64,000 nucleotides of DNA from Leisingera aquaemixtae (GCF_019801145.1 NZ_JAHVJQ010000001.1:434001-498000), one strand, 5' to 3'; shown: positions 8,897 to 18,432, numbered from the stretch's first letter. Notes: generated from the letters alone by a model not told the origin. Translations and numbers: made by a program.

Positions 8897-11372
8897 ATTG
8901 CCTCGGTGCAATCCGGGTTATGCCGACCGCAGCGGCGCGGGCCAGCTCTTCGTCCAGCGACATCGGGATGTATTCGCCCCGGCGCCACAGCTGGGCCATG
9001 TCGTCATAGTAGCGCGACAGCGGGTGGCCCGACTGGCCGGTGGCGGTGATGAAGACCGAACTGTCCGGGTCGGCAAAGTCATAGACCCCGCGGTAGCCGG
9101 CGGCGTGGATGTTCTGGAACGGGTCCGGATCCTTGCCGGAGCTTTTGCCGCGCTGCAGGGTGTTGTCGCCGCCGCTGGTGGATTGGCGGATGTTCACGAA
9201 GTAGCGCAGCAGCGGCACCTCGCCCAGAACAGCATGGTCCTGCACCGCCTGATGCGCATCACCCCAGCGCAGCGATTCCAGCGCGTCGCCATAGCGTTCC
9301 TCGATCCAGATCAGCGCGTCATCAAGTGCAAGGCGCGCCATGTCGGTGCAGGTTTCCTGCGGCGCGCTCTGGCGCACGTCGCACCAGGCGGCAGCCCCCT
9401 CGACATCGCGGAAGACGCGCTCGATGAACAGCGGCTCCACATGGCGGAAGGACTTGGCGACCGGGCCCAATTCATCGGTGATCAGCCGCGCCTGCAGCGC
9501 GCGCAGCCAGGCGGCGTAGATCAGCGGCTCCGGCAGGTGCTCGTTCATTTCGCCGTTCCACTCCGACAGCAGGGTGAGGGCGATCTGGCGCTGCCGTTCG
9601 CGGGTGCCGGCAGGGGCGGCCTCGCCGGTGAACCACAGGTTTGCGCCGATCAGCGGCAACAGGGTGCGCGCGGTGTAAGAGACCGTGTCCAGCTGCGCCT
9701 CGATGAAGCTGTCGCGGGTATGCACCTCGCGGTTCTGCATCAGCTTTTCCCAGCGGTGGATGCGCTGCGTGTCGCCCCAGTCAAAGGAGACATGCTTGGG
9801 GAACGGGCGTTCGAGGATCTTGTTGTTGGTGTTGCCCAGAATGCCGCCTGCAGGGGTCACGAATTCGGGGTTCTCCGCATAAGGCGCCTGGCCCTGCCAG
9901 CGGTTCTCCGGGCGCCAGCCCTGGCTGGGCATCCGGCCCTTGCTTTGATGGTCTGCGTCGCGCAGGGGGAAGGCGCCGACGGTTTTCATCGCAATGGTGT
10001 CCTTGTCCGCCAGCGTCAGGTTCTGCGCCGGGGCGACGAAATCCTCGCCTGCGATGATCGCCTCCTGCACCGATGCGCTGCGCATCAGCCCGATGGCGGC
10101 ACTCATCGAGGTGTCTTTGGGGCTGAGCACGGTCCAGCCGAGCGACACCACATGGCCTGGCGGGGTGATTTGCGCCAGGTTGAACATGGAGCCGGGCAGC
10201 ACCGGCCCGTTGTCTGTCCAGCGCAGGGTCAGGGTAACCGGGGCCTCGTCCTTGATCTTGATGATCGAGGGGCGGGTAACAAATTTCTTGTAGCCGCCGA
10301 CGCTCAGGTATTCCTGCGGGTTTTCCGGGTTGAGCCGTTCGATGAACAGGTCCTGGTCGTCCAGGTAGGAAGAGGTGACGCCCCAGCCCAGCGTGTCGGA
10401 GCGGCCGGTGATCACCGCGGGGATGCCCGGGATGGTGCCGCCGATCACCCCGCCGGTGCCCAGTTCCAGCCGCGCCAGGTACCAGACGCCGGGAGCGCTG
10501 AGGCCGAGGTGCGGGTCATTGGCCAAGAGCGTGCCGCCTGCCGCCGAACGGTTGGGCGCGGCGGCCCAGGCGTTGGAGGCGCCGGCCAGCCCGCGCGGGG
10601 CGACCGGGAACAGCAGGCTGTTTTCCTCTGCGGGCACCGTGGCGGCAAACTGCCGGGCATCGGGCACCAGTTCGGCGTATTCGGGCAGGGCGGTCAGGCC
10701 CTTGCCGGGGGCATCCGGCAGGATGTCCCGGATGCGGTCCGCATCGTTCAGCGCCAGAGAGGTGCGGGCGCGCAGGATCTCTTCCCGCATGTGGCCGGAC
10801 AGCTGCAGCGCCATCAGCTTCATGATCGCGATGCTGTCGGCGGGCTGCCAGGGCGCGAGCGGCATCTGAAACAGGAACATTTCCGGCGCGCCGCGGCCCA
10901 GGGCATCCTCGTTGATCTCCAGCAGCCGGGCGTTTACGCCGGCAGCATAGGACTTGAGCGCGGCCATCGCTTCCGGCGATTGCACCTCCACCGACTGCCG
11001 GGCCAGATTGTAGAGGTCGAGACGGCGCAGGTAGGTGTCGGTCTCCACCGTGCGGGTGCCGAAAATTTCCGACAGGCGGCCCTGAGCTGTGCGCCGCATC
11101 ACCGCCATCTGCCACAGCCGGTCCTGGGCATGGGCATAGCCGAGGCCGAAGTAGACATCCTCGTCGCTGGCGCCGAAGCTGCCGAAAATATGCGGCACGT
11201 TGGCATTATCGCGCACGATTTCGACTGGCGAGGAGAGGCCGGGCAGGGCCAGCTCCTTGTCATACTCGGGCAGCGACTGCGAAGCCAGGTAGTAGACCAG
11301 CGCAGCGGCCAGAACGCTCAGCAGAATCAGGCCCGCAGCAAGGCGCAGCAGCCAGCGGAAAAGATGTCCCAT
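8895..11372 (-). CDS. penicillin acylase (Ntn-hydrolase) family protein
   Basis: 825 aa, the normal precursor length of the family. One N-terminal hydrophobic segment (residues 8-30) acts as signal or anchor, then the A-chain, then the autoproteolysis site GLAGA-SNAW with the predicted catalytic nucleophile Ser266, then the B-chain with NDPHLGLSAPGVWY and VITGRSDTLGWGVT, typical of these enzymes. Members hydrolyse amide bonds of penicillins, acyl-homoserine lactones or other N-acyl compounds. In a roseobacter, a quorum-signal or lipid-amide substrate is as likely as penicillin, but the sequence alone does not decide. It is convergent with hflX. Confidence 0.88.
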   Translation of the reverse strand: MGHLFRWLLRLAAGLILLSVLAAALVYYLASQSLPEYDKELALPGLSSPVEIVRDNANVPHIFGSFGASDEDVYFGLGYAHAQDRLWQMAVMRRTAQGRLSEIFGTRTVETDTYLRRLDLYNLARQSVEVQSPEAMAALKSYAAGVNARLLEINEDALGRGAPEMFLFQMPLAPWQPADSIAIMKLMALQLSGHMREEILRARTSLALNDADRIRDILPDAPGKGLTALPEYAELVPDARQFAATVPAEENSLLFPVAPRGLAGASNAWAAAPNRSAAGGTLLANDPHLGLSAPGVWYLARLELGTGGVIGGTIPGIPAVITGRSDTLGWGVTSSYLDDQDLFIERLNPENPQEYLSVGGYKKFVTRPSIIKIKDEAPVTLTLRWTDNGPVLPGSMFNLAQITPPGHVVSLGWTVLSPKDTSMSAAIGLMRSASVQEAIIAGEDFVAPAQNLTLADKDTIAMKTVGAFPLRDADHQSKGRMPSQGWRPENRWQGQAPYAENPEFVTPAGGILGNTNNKILERPFPKHVSFDWGDTQRIHRWEKLMQNREVHTRDSFIEAQLDTVSYTARTLLPLIGANLWFTGEAAPAGTRERQRQIALTLLSEWNGEMNEHLPEPLIYAAWLRALQARLITDELGPVAKSFRHVEPLFIERVFRDVEGAAAWCDVRQSAPQETCTDMARLALDDALIWIEERYGDALESLRWGDAHQAVQDHAVLGEVPLLRYFVNIRQSTSGGDNTLQRGKSSGKDPDPFQNIHAAGYRGVYDFADPDSSVFITATGQSGHPLSRYYDDMAQLWRRGEYIPMSLDEELARAAAVGITRIAPRQ

Positions 11373-11489
11373 CAGCGGTTGTTTTCCCTTGGGTTTTTGT
11401 CATTTCCAGCCGCATGGCAGATTGCGCCCCGCGGCGGCGGTGTTAGGGTTGGCGCCAACATATGCGAAGACAGATCAGGGGAAAAGCAG

Positions 11490-12365
11490 ATGGCAAAAAT
11501 CGCGTTTCTGGGGCTTGGCGTCATGGGCTACCCGATGGCCGGGCACCTGCAGGCCGCGGGCCATGAGGTCACCGTCTACAACCGCACCGAGGCCAAGGCC
11601 AAGGCCTGGGCCAAACAGCATGGCGGCCATTTTGCGGCGACCCCGCGGGCGGCGGCCTCCGGCGCGGAGTTCGTAATGGCCTGCGTTGGCAATGACGACG
11701 ATCTGCGCTCGGTCTGCCTGGGGGCCGACGGGGCCTTTGCCGGCATGGGAAAGGGCACGGTTTTCACCGATCACACCACGGTGTCGGCCAAGGTCACGCG
11801 GGAGCTGTACGGGGCTGCGGCGGAGCAGGGGATCGCCTTTGTCGATGCGCCGATCTCCGGCGGCCAGGCAGGGGCGGAGAACGGCGTGCTGTCCGTGATG
11901 TGCGGCGGCGACGAGGATGCCTATGCGCGCGCGGAGCCGGTGATTGATGCCTATGCCCGTATCTGCCGCCGCATCGGAGAGACCGGCGCGGGCCAGATGA
12001 CCAAGATGTGCAACCAGATCGCCATCGCGGGCCTCGTGCAGGGCTTGAGCGAGGCGCTGCATTTCGCCGAGAAGGCCGGGCTGGACGGGCGCGCGGTGGT
12101 TGAGGTGATCAACCAGGGCGCGGCGGGCAGTTGGCAGATGGCGAACCGGTACGAGACCATGCTGGACGATCATTTCGAGCATGGCTTTGCGGTGGACTGG
12201 ATGCGCAAGGATCTGGGGATCTGCCTGGACGCGGCAAATGAAACCGGCGCCAGCCTGCCGGTCACGGCGCTGGTCGACCAGTTCTACAAGGATGTGCAGA
12301 AAATGGGCGGCGGCCGCTGGGACACCTCGTCGCTGTTCAAGCGGCTGCGCAAGCTGGACGGCTGA
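11490..12365 (+). CDS. NAD(P)-dependent beta-hydroxyacid dehydrogenase (3-hydroxyisobutyrate dehydrogenase/GlxR-like)
   Basis: 291 aa. The start at 11490 follows AGGGGAAAAGC. Rossmann motif GLGVMGYPMAG lies at residues 8-18, the substrate-binding signature DAPISGGQAGAENG at 119-132, and the catalytic Lys172 in GQMTKMCNQ. Family members oxidise 3-hydroxyisobutyrate (valine catabolism) or reduce tartronate or succinic semialdehyde; which substrate applies cannot be read from the sequence. It stands alone between divergent and convergent neighbours. Confidence 0.88.
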   Translation: MAKIAFLGLGVMGYPMAGHLQAAGHEVTVYNRTEAKAKAWAKQHGGHFAATPRAAASGAEFVMACVGNDDDLRSVCLGADGAFAGMGKGTVFTDHTTVSAKVTRELYGAAAEQGIAFVDAPISGGQAGAENGVLSVMCGGDEDAYARAEPVIDAYARICRRIGETGAGQMTKMCNQIAIAGLVQGLSEALHFAEKAGLDGRAVVEVINQGAAGSWQMANRYETMLDDHFEHGFAVDWMRKDLGICLDAANETGASLPVTALVDQFYKDVQKMGGGRWDTSSLFKRLRKLDG

Positions 12366-12366
12366 A

Positions 12367-12403
12367 GGCAAAAAGAAATGGCCTTTCCGGATGGAAAGGC
12401 CAT
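12367..12403 (-). terminator. intrinsic terminator for the SYLF lipoprotein gene
   Basis: A perfect 11-bp stem (ATGGCCTTTCC / GGAAAGGCCAT, 12378-12403) with a 4-nt loop is followed, read on the minus strand, by TTCTTTTTG. It lies in the gap between two convergent genes and may also stop the plus-strand dehydrogenase transcript. Confidence 0.75.
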
Positions 12404-12440
12404 GCCTCCGGCGGAGATATTTCCGGCCAGATGAAGAGGC
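12404..12440. repeat. candidate roseobacter intergenic repeat, copy 1
   Basis: The stretch CCTCCGGCGGAGATATTT followed by CCGGCCAGATGAAGAGG lies just outside a gene-end hairpin. A second, diverged copy (CCCCCGGAGTATTT, then TCACAAAGGTGAAATAGG) lies at 29817-29850. The shared features are a GC-rich clamp, the GGAG(A)TATTT core and a GAA.AGG tail. The role is unknown. Confidence 0.35.
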
Positions 12441-12467
12441 GGATCCTGCCGCCTCCGCTGCGCTTGG

Positions 12468-13043
12468 TCAGGGGATGATGCGGGTGTATTTGGTGCCTTC
12501 CAGGGTGGCGCCCACACGCAGGCCCGCCTGGGCAAAGACCACGGCCAGCACCGGCGAGGTCAGGGTGTTGGTGTCGGCGCTCAGCGCGTTGCCTTCGTCC
12601 TTGATCACATATTCCACATCGGCACCTGCCGCCCAGCCGGAGGAACGGCGGAAGCCGGCCAGCGCGTCCTGGGTCATGAAGAACAGCACATGGGCGTACT
12701 GCTGGGCGCCGATCTGCAGCCCGGCATTGCCCTTGTAGGTGGCGTAATAGTCGACGGTCACACCGTTGATGCGCAAGGCGCCGCGACCGTAGGCGCCGCC
12801 AAAGACAAACCCTGCCTCGGTCACCAGCGGCATCACCAGCATGCCGGTTGATTTCTCCGCCAGGGTGCGGGTGTTGGGGTATTGGCTGTACATCTGGTTC
12901 AGCGTGGCATCGACGCGGGCGTCGATGGTGGCGGCGTTGCTGTTGCCGACGCCGTTTCCGCAGGCGGCGGTCACGCCTGCGCCTGCCAGCGCGGCCAGGG
13001 CAAAACCGCGGCGGGTCATGCGGGTAGAGGAAATATCGCTCAT
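12468..13043 (-). CDS. SYLF/YSC84-domain lipid-binding lipoprotein
   Basis: 191 aa. The N-terminus has a twin-arginine-like run (MTRRGFALAALAGAG) that ends in a lipobox-like VTAAC, so it may be a Tat-exported lipoprotein. The mature part matches the Ysc84/SYLF domain pattern: KSTGMLVMPLVTEAGFVFGGAYGRGAL, then LQIGAQQYAHVLFFMTQDALAGF, ending with the DTNTLTSPVLAVVFAQAGLRVGATLEG region. The domain binds phosphoinositides in eukaryotes; in bacteria its function is unclear. The start is the ATG at 13043. Confidence 0.85.
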   Translation of the reverse strand: MSDISSTRMTRRGFALAALAGAGVTAACGNGVGNSNAATIDARVDATLNQMYSQYPNTRTLAEKSTGMLVMPLVTEAGFVFGGAYGRGALRINGVTVDYYATYKGNAGLQIGAQQYAHVLFFMTQDALAGFRRSSGWAAGADVEYVIKDEGNALSADTNTLTSPVLAVVFAQAGLRVGATLEGTKYTRIIP

Positions 13044-13191
13044 TTTCAGGTGCCTGTAATGAATTGCTCCAAGGCCGGTTCGCTCCGGCTCTGGTCAGGG
13101 TTATACGCGGAAAACCGCTGCCTGTCATCCGTTTGCAGGCCGATGTTGGCGGCTTCCCGCTGAAGTGATCCGGCGCCGCCGGCCTTGGATG

Positions 13192-14190
13192 TCAGCCGTT
13201 CAGCAGCCGGGCGGCGGCGGGGGCGAAATAGGTGAGAATGCCGTTGCAGCCCGCGCGCTTGAAGGCCATCAGGCTTTCCATCATCACCTTTTCGCCATCG
13301 ATCCAGCCGTTCTGGGCCGCAGCCTGGATCATCGCGTACTCCCCGGAAACCTGATAGGCATAGGTCGGCACGCCAAAGGCGGATTTCACCCGGTGGCAGA
13401 TGTCCAGATAGGCGATGCCAGGCTTCACCATGACCATGTCGGCGCCTTCCATCAGGTCGCGCTCGATCAGCCGCAGCGCCTCGTCGCTGTTGGCCGGGTC
13501 CATCTGGTAGGTCTTCTTGTCGCCCTTCAGCGCGCCGGAGGCGCCGACCGCATCGCGGAACGGCCCGTAGTAGGCAGAGGCGTATTTGGCCGAGTAGGAG
13601 AGGATCGCCACATTGTGGTGGCCGGCGCGCTCCAATCCCGAACGCATGGCGCCGATCCGGCCGTCCATCATGTCGGAGGGGCCGATGATGTCGGCGCCGG
13701 CATCGGCCTGGGCCAGGGTCATCTTGACCAGCGCCTCGACTGTGGCGTCGTTGACGATCTCGCCGTCCACCACATAGCCGTCGTGGCCGTTGATATTGTA
13801 GGGGTCCAGCGCAACGTCGGTCATCACCGCAATATCCGGCGCCGCGTCCTTGATGGCGCGGATGGCGCGGTTGGTCAGGTTGTCCGGATTCCAGGCCTCG
13901 GCGCAATCCTCGGTCTTGAGCGAGGCGTCGGTGTAGGGAAACAGGCAGATGGCAGGAATACCCAGCGCCTGCGCCTCGGCTGCGGCTTCGGCAATCTTGT
14001 CCACCGAGCGGCGCACCACGCCCGGCATCGAGGCGACGGGCTCCTCCTGGCCTTCCCCTTCGCGGACAAACACCGGCCAGATGAAATCGGACGGGGTCAG
14101 GGTGTTTTCCTGCACCAGATTGCGGATCGCCTGGCTGGCACGGGTGCGGCGCAGGCGGGCGGCGGGAAAGGGCGCGACGGTGGGCTTCAT
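13192..14190 (-). CDS. hemB: delta-aminolevulinic acid dehydratase (porphobilinogen synthase)
   Basis: 332 aa from the ATG at 14190, preceded by GAGAGA; a longer frame adds 31 non-conserved residues. It condenses two 5-aminolevulinate molecules to porphobilinogen in tetrapyrrole synthesis. The Schiff-base lysines are Lys202 (YSAKYAS) and Lys256 (VMVKPGIAY). The metal loop, residues 125-138, reads DVALDPYNINGHDG with Asp/Ala in place of the zinc-binding cysteines, which marks the Mg-dependent type found in Alphaproteobacteria. It is monocistronic by position, with divergent and tail-to-tail neighbours. Confidence 0.96.
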   Translation of the reverse strand: MKPTVAPFPAARLRRTRASQAIRNLVQENTLTPSDFIWPVFVREGEGQEEPVASMPGVVRRSVDKIAEAAAEAQALGIPAICLFPYTDASLKTEDCAEAWNPDNLTNRAIRAIKDAAPDIAVMTDVALDPYNINGHDGYVVDGEIVNDATVEALVKMTLAQADAGADIIGPSDMMDGRIGAMRSGLERAGHHNVAILSYSAKYASAYYGPFRDAVGASGALKGDKKTYQMDPANSDEALRLIERDLMEGADMVMVKPGIAYLDICHRVKSAFGVPTYAYQVSGEYAMIQAAAQNGWIDGEKVMMESLMAFKRAGCNGILTYFAPAAARLLNG

Positions 14191-14362
14191 GGCGGTCTCT
14201 CGTTTTGGCTGGCCCATGGGTGGCATGGAAGCGGCCCCGGGAACAAGAGGCACATTCGCCGCGCCGGAAAACTTGTGTGCCAAGCGGGCTTGCCTGCGCG
14301 CCTTTCCCGGTTGATATAGGGCCGGTTACATAAAACAGGCCCGAAGGGCCGGCAGCGGCAAG

Positions 14363-14896
14363 ATGGGGGCTGGAGTGGATCTGCTTCACATTATCTACGA
14401 GATGATTGACCTGCGGTCGTTCTCCAACCTCTGGTACTGGATTTCGCTTGCGGTCATGTGGTCCTCTGCCAGCCACTGGATCCTGGGTGTTCCTTTCGAC
14501 ATGGTGTACCGGGCGCGCCGCCGCGGCGGGCAGGCCGAACAGGATCTGGAGGACATCACCCGGGTCAACGTGAACCGGATGCTCTATATCGCCGAAGTGT
14601 CCGGCCCCTGGCTGGTGGCGCTGGCGTGTTTCCTGCTGTCGGCGCTGGCGACGCTTGGCTTTGTCTACCTGCTGGAAATCGCGCAGGCGGTGTTTCTGCT
14701 GGCCTTTCCGATGTCCGTTGTGGGGCTGATCAGCTTTCTGACCGCGCGCCGGATCGCGCGCGAGGGGGCTTCCGGCGAGGATCTGCGCAAGCGGCTGTCC
14801 TTCTGCCGGCTGTACATCCAGTTTGTCGGCACGGTCTCAATTCTGGTTACGGCGTTCTGGGGGATGTACCAGAACCTGACGATCGGGGCGTTGTGA
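14363..14896 (+). CDS. small conserved membrane protein (roseobacter family, often labelled SufBCD-associated)
   Basis: 177 aa (or 173 aa if translation begins at GTG 14375). Three or four hydrophobic helices are visible, at about residues 22-42, 78-100, 105-125 and 155-172. The N-terminal motif EMIDLRSFSNLWYWISLAVMWSSASHWILGVPFDMV belongs to a family I associate with Rhodobacteraceae. Some annotations call it a component of the SufBCD complex, but nothing in the sequence supports Fe-S assembly: there are no conserved Cys clusters. It lies 40 bp upstream of mfd and is probably cotranscribed with it. Confidence 0.7.
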   Translation: MGAGVDLLHIIYEMIDLRSFSNLWYWISLAVMWSSASHWILGVPFDMVYRARRRGGQAEQDLEDITRVNVNRMLYIAEVSGPWLVALACFLLSALATLGFVYLLEIAQAVFLLAFPMSVVGLISFLTARRIAREGASGEDLRKRLSFCRLYIQFVGTVSILVTAFWGMYQNLTIGAL

Positions 14897-14936
14897 TCCG
14901 CGGCAGGACCCAACGGCGTTCCGGAAAGGACAACGC

Positions 14937-17900
14937 ATGGCACAGCGTGCAATCACCATGGGCGGCGCGCCCGAAGGGTTCGATGCCCGGCTGATCCTGA
15001 AGGAAGTGCAGAAATCCGGCGCGCCGGTGATGCATGTCGCCCGCGATGACAAGCGGATGGAGGCGATGCGGGCCGCGCTTGCCTTCTTTGCGCCGGACAT
15101 GCCGGTGTTTGTGTTTCCGGGCTGGGACTGCCTGCCGTATGACCGGGTGTCGCCGAATGCGGATATCTCCGCGGCGCGGATGGCCACGCTGGCGGCGCTG
15201 GTGCACCAGATGCCCAAGCAGTTCGTGCTGCTGACCACGCTCAATGCCGCCAGCCAGCGGGTGCCTGCGCGGGAGGTGCTGCGGGAGGCGGCTTTTACCG
15301 CCCGCGTCGATCACCAGGTGGATGAAGACGCGCTGCGCAATTTCCTGGTCCGAATGGGGTTTTCCCAAAGCCCGACCGTGATGGAGCCGGGCGACTATGC
15401 CATTCGCGGCGGCATCATCGACATCTTTCCTCCGGGCGAAAGCGGCCCGGTGCGGCTGGACCTCTTTGGCGATGTGCTGGACGGCGCCCGCCGCTTTGAT
15501 CCGGCGACCCAGCGCACCACCGAGAAACTGGAAGTGGTGGAACTGGCGCCGGTCTCCGAGGTGATCCTGGACGAGGCGGCGATCACCCGGTTCCGCCAGA
15601 ACTACCGGATCGAGTTCGGTGCCGCCGGAACCGACGACCCGCTCTATGAGGCGGTCAGCGCAGGCCGCAAGCACCAGGGGATCGAGCATTGGCTGCCGTT
15701 CTTCCATGAGAAGCTGGAGACGCTGTTCGACTACCTGCCGCAGGCGACCGTCACGATGGACGATCAGATGACGCCCGCACGGCTGGCGCGCTGGGACAGC
15801 ATCGAGGACCAGTACGGCACCCGCAAGCACGCGCTGGAGCAGAAGGGGCGGATCGACACCGTCTACAAACCGACGCCGCCGGGTTTGCTGTATCTGGACG
15901 ATACGGCCTGGGAGGCGGCTGTTGCGGATATGCGGGTGGTGCAGTTCCATCCGCTGCCGCAGGCCTCCGGCCCCGGCGTAGCGGATGCGGGCGGCCGCAT
16001 CGGGCGCAACTTTGCACCGGAGCGCCAGCAGGAAAACATCAGCCTTTTCGGCGCCTTGGCCGTGCACATTAGGGCGCGGATGCAAGAGGGCCCGGTTCTC
16101 ATCGCCTCTTACTCCGAAGGTGCGCGGGAACGGTTAACCGGACTGATCGAGGATGAGGGCCTGGCCGAAGCGATCCCGGTGATGGACGGCACCCGCATTG
16201 GCAAGTCCGGCCTGCATCTGGCGGTCTGGGCGCTGGAGCACGGGTTTGAGGCGCCGGACATGACGGTGATCTCGGAGCAAGACGTGCTGGGCGACCGGTT
16301 GATCCGGGCGCCGAAGAAACGCCGCAAGGCAGAGAATTTCCTGACCGAAACCCAATCGCTCACCCCCGGCGATCTGGTGGTGCACGTGGACCACGGCATC
16401 GGCCGCTACAAGGGGCTGGAAGTGGTGACTGCGGCGGGCGCGGCGCATGAATGCATCCTGCTGGAATACGCCGAACAGGCAAAGCTCTACCTGCCGGTCG
16501 AAAATATCGAACTCTTGTCCAAATATGGCCACGAGGAAGGGCTTCTGGACCGGCTTGGCGGCGGCGCCTGGCAGGCCAAGAAGGCCAAGCTCAAGGAACG
16601 CATCCGCGAGATGGCGGACAAGCTGATCCGCATTGCCGCCGAACGCGCCCTGCGCAAGGCGCCGGTGATGGATCCGCCGCCGCACGCCTGGGAGGAGTTC
16701 TCGGCCCGTTTCCCCTATCAGGAGACCGATGACCAGCTGCGCGCCATTGAAGACGTGATGGAGGATTTGCACTCCGGCCAGCCGATGGACCGGCTGATTT
16801 GCGGCGACGTGGGCTTTGGCAAGACCGAGGTGGCGATGCGCGCGGCCTTTGTCGCCGCGATGTCGGGCCTGCAGGTGGCGGTGGTTGCGCCAACCACGCT
16901 GCTGGCCCGCCAGCATGCCGCGTCCTTCGCCGAACGGTTCCGCGGATTTCCCCTGCAGGTCAGGCAGTTGTCGCGCTTTGTTAGCGCCAAGGAAGCAAGC
17001 CAGACCCGCGAAGGACTGGCCAAAGGCACTGTCGACATCGTGATCGGCACCCACGCGGTTCTGGCCAAGAATATCAAGTTCCAGAACCTCGGCCTCTTGA
17101 TCATCGACGAGGAGCAGCACTTCGGCGTCGCCCACAAGGAGCGGCTGAAGCAGCTGCGCAGCGACATCCATGTGCTGACCCTGACGGCCACGCCGATCCC
17201 GCGGACCTTGCAGCTCAGTCTGACCGGTGTGCGCGATCTGTCGATCATCGGCACGCCCCCCGTGGACCGGCTGGCAATCCGAACCTATGTCAGCGAATTC
17301 GACAGCGTCACCATCCGCGAGGCGCTGTTGCGCGAGCATTACCGCGGCGGCCAGAGCTTTTATGTGGTGCCGCGGATCACCGATCTGCCGGACGTGGAAG
17401 AGTTCCTGAAGGCGCAGCTGCCGGAACTTAGTTACGTGGTGGCACACGGGCAGATGGCGGCGGGGGAACTCGACGACCGGATGAACGCCTTCTATGACGG
17501 TAAATACGATGTGCTGCTGGCCACCACGATCGTCGAAAGCGGGCTGGACATCCCGACCGCCAACACCATGGTCGTGCACCGCGCCGACATGTTCGGCCTG
17601 TCCCAGCTCTATCAGATCCGCGGCCGCGTCGGCCGCTCCAAGACCCGCGCCTATGCCTACCTTACCACCAAGCCGCGCCAGCGGCTGACCCCGGCCGCAG
17701 AGAAGCGCCTGCGGGTGCTTGGCTCCCTCGACACGCTGGGCGCGGGCTTTACCCTTGCCTCGCAAGACCTTGATATCCGGGGTGCCGGCAACCTTCTGGG
17801 AGAGGAGCAGTCAGGCCAGATGCGCGATGTCGGCTATGAGCTGTACCAGTCGATGCTGGAGGAGGCGATTGCCAAGATCAAGGCGGGCGAGATGGAGGGC

Positions 17901-18389
17901 CTGTCGGACGCCGACGATCAATGGGCGCCGCAGATCAACCTGGGCGTTCCGGTGCTGATCCCGGAGGACTACGTGCCGGATCTGGACGTGCGCCTGGGCC
18001 TCTACCGCCGCCTGTCGTCGCTGTCGACCAAGGTGGAGCTGGAAGGCTTTGCGGCTGAGCTGATCGACCGCTTCGGCAAGCTGCCTAAGGAAGTGAACAC
18101 GCTGATGCTGGTGGTGCGCATCAAGGCGATGTGCAAACGCGCAGGCATCGCCAAGATGGACGGCGGCCCGAAGGGCGCGACGATCCAGTTCCACAACGAC
18201 AAATTCGCCTCGCCGCAGGGGCTGGTGGAGTTCATCCAGGGCCAGAACGGTCTGGCCAAGGTAAAGGACAACAAGATCGTCGTGCGCCGCGATTGGAAGA
18301 AAGACGCCGACAAGATCAAGGGCGCCTTTGCCATTGCCCGCGACCTGGCGGAAAAGGTCGTGGCCGAGAAGAAGAAGGCCAAGGCCTGA
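14937..18389 (+). CDS. mfd: transcription-repair coupling factor Mfd
   Basis: 1150 aa, the same as E. coli Mfd (1148). It displaces stalled RNA polymerase and recruits UvrA to lesions on the transcribed strand. The order is: UvrB-homology module (residues about 15-330), RNA-polymerase interaction CarD-like domain (about 475-550, LTPGDLVVHVDHGIGRYKGLE), then the SF2 translocase with Walker A GDVGFGKTE near residue 623, DEEQHFG near 724 and QIRGRVGRS motif VI, and the C-terminal TRCF domain. The start ATG 14937 follows GGAAAGGA. Confidence 0.97.
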   Translation: MAQRAITMGGAPEGFDARLILKEVQKSGAPVMHVARDDKRMEAMRAALAFFAPDMPVFVFPGWDCLPYDRVSPNADISAARMATLAALVHQMPKQFVLLTTLNAASQRVPAREVLREAAFTARVDHQVDEDALRNFLVRMGFSQSPTVMEPGDYAIRGGIIDIFPPGESGPVRLDLFGDVLDGARRFDPATQRTTEKLEVVELAPVSEVILDEAAITRFRQNYRIEFGAAGTDDPLYEAVSAGRKHQGIEHWLPFFHEKLETLFDYLPQATVTMDDQMTPARLARWDSIEDQYGTRKHALEQKGRIDTVYKPTPPGLLYLDDTAWEAAVADMRVVQFHPLPQASGPGVADAGGRIGRNFAPERQQENISLFGALAVHIRARMQEGPVLIASYSEGARERLTGLIEDEGLAEAIPVMDGTRIGKSGLHLAVWALEHGFEAPDMTVISEQDVLGDRLIRAPKKRRKAENFLTETQSLTPGDLVVHVDHGIGRYKGLEVVTAAGAAHECILLEYAEQAKLYLPVENIELLSKYGHEEGLLDRLGGGAWQAKKAKLKERIREMADKLIRIAAERALRKAPVMDPPPHAWEEFSARFPYQETDDQLRAIEDVMEDLHSGQPMDRLICGDVGFGKTEVAMRAAFVAAMSGLQVAVVAPTTLLARQHAASFAERFRGFPLQVRQLSRFVSAKEASQTREGLAKGTVDIVIGTHAVLAKNIKFQNLGLLIIDEEQHFGVAHKERLKQLRSDIHVLTLTATPIPRTLQLSLTGVRDLSIIGTPPVDRLAIRTYVSEFDSVTIREALLREHYRGGQSFYVVPRITDLPDVEEFLKAQLPELSYVVAHGQMAAGELDDRMNAFYDGKYDVLLATTIVESGLDIPTANTMVVHRADMFGLSQLYQIRGRVGRSKTRAYAYLTTKPRQRLTPAAEKRLRVLGSLDTLGAGFTLASQDLDIRGAGNLLGEEQSGQMRDVGYELYQSMLEEAIAKIKAGEMEGLSDADDQWAPQINLGVPVLIPEDYVPDLDVRLGLYRRLSSLSTKVELEGFAAELIDRFGKLPKEVNTLMLVVRIKAMCKRAGIAKMDGGPKGATIQFHNDKFASPQGLVEFIQGQNGLAKVKDNKIVVRRDWKKDADKIKGAFAIARDLAEKVVAEKKKAKA

Positions 18390-18396
18390 TCCCGGG

Positions 18397-18432
18397 TGCC
18401 AAGGAAAGTCGAATTTTCTTGGCAAATTTCTT
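18397..18432 (+). terminator. terminator after mfd
   Basis: An 11-bp stem with one G-U pair (TGCCAAGGAAA / TTTTCTTGGCA, loop GTCGAA) is followed by AATTTCTT. It lies between convergent mfd and the TPR gene. Confidence 0.75.

Noticed and set aside
8898-12365. A 1155-codon open frame on the plus strand covering the acylase gene and the dehydrogenase
   Set aside because: The first two thirds are antisense to the penicillin-acylase-family gene and show Arg/Gly/His-rich composition typical of GC-rich shadow frames; only the part from 11490 is a real gene.
16134-17765. A long minus-strand frame inside mfd
   Set aside because: It opposes the helicase motifs of mfd and has no recognisable domain.
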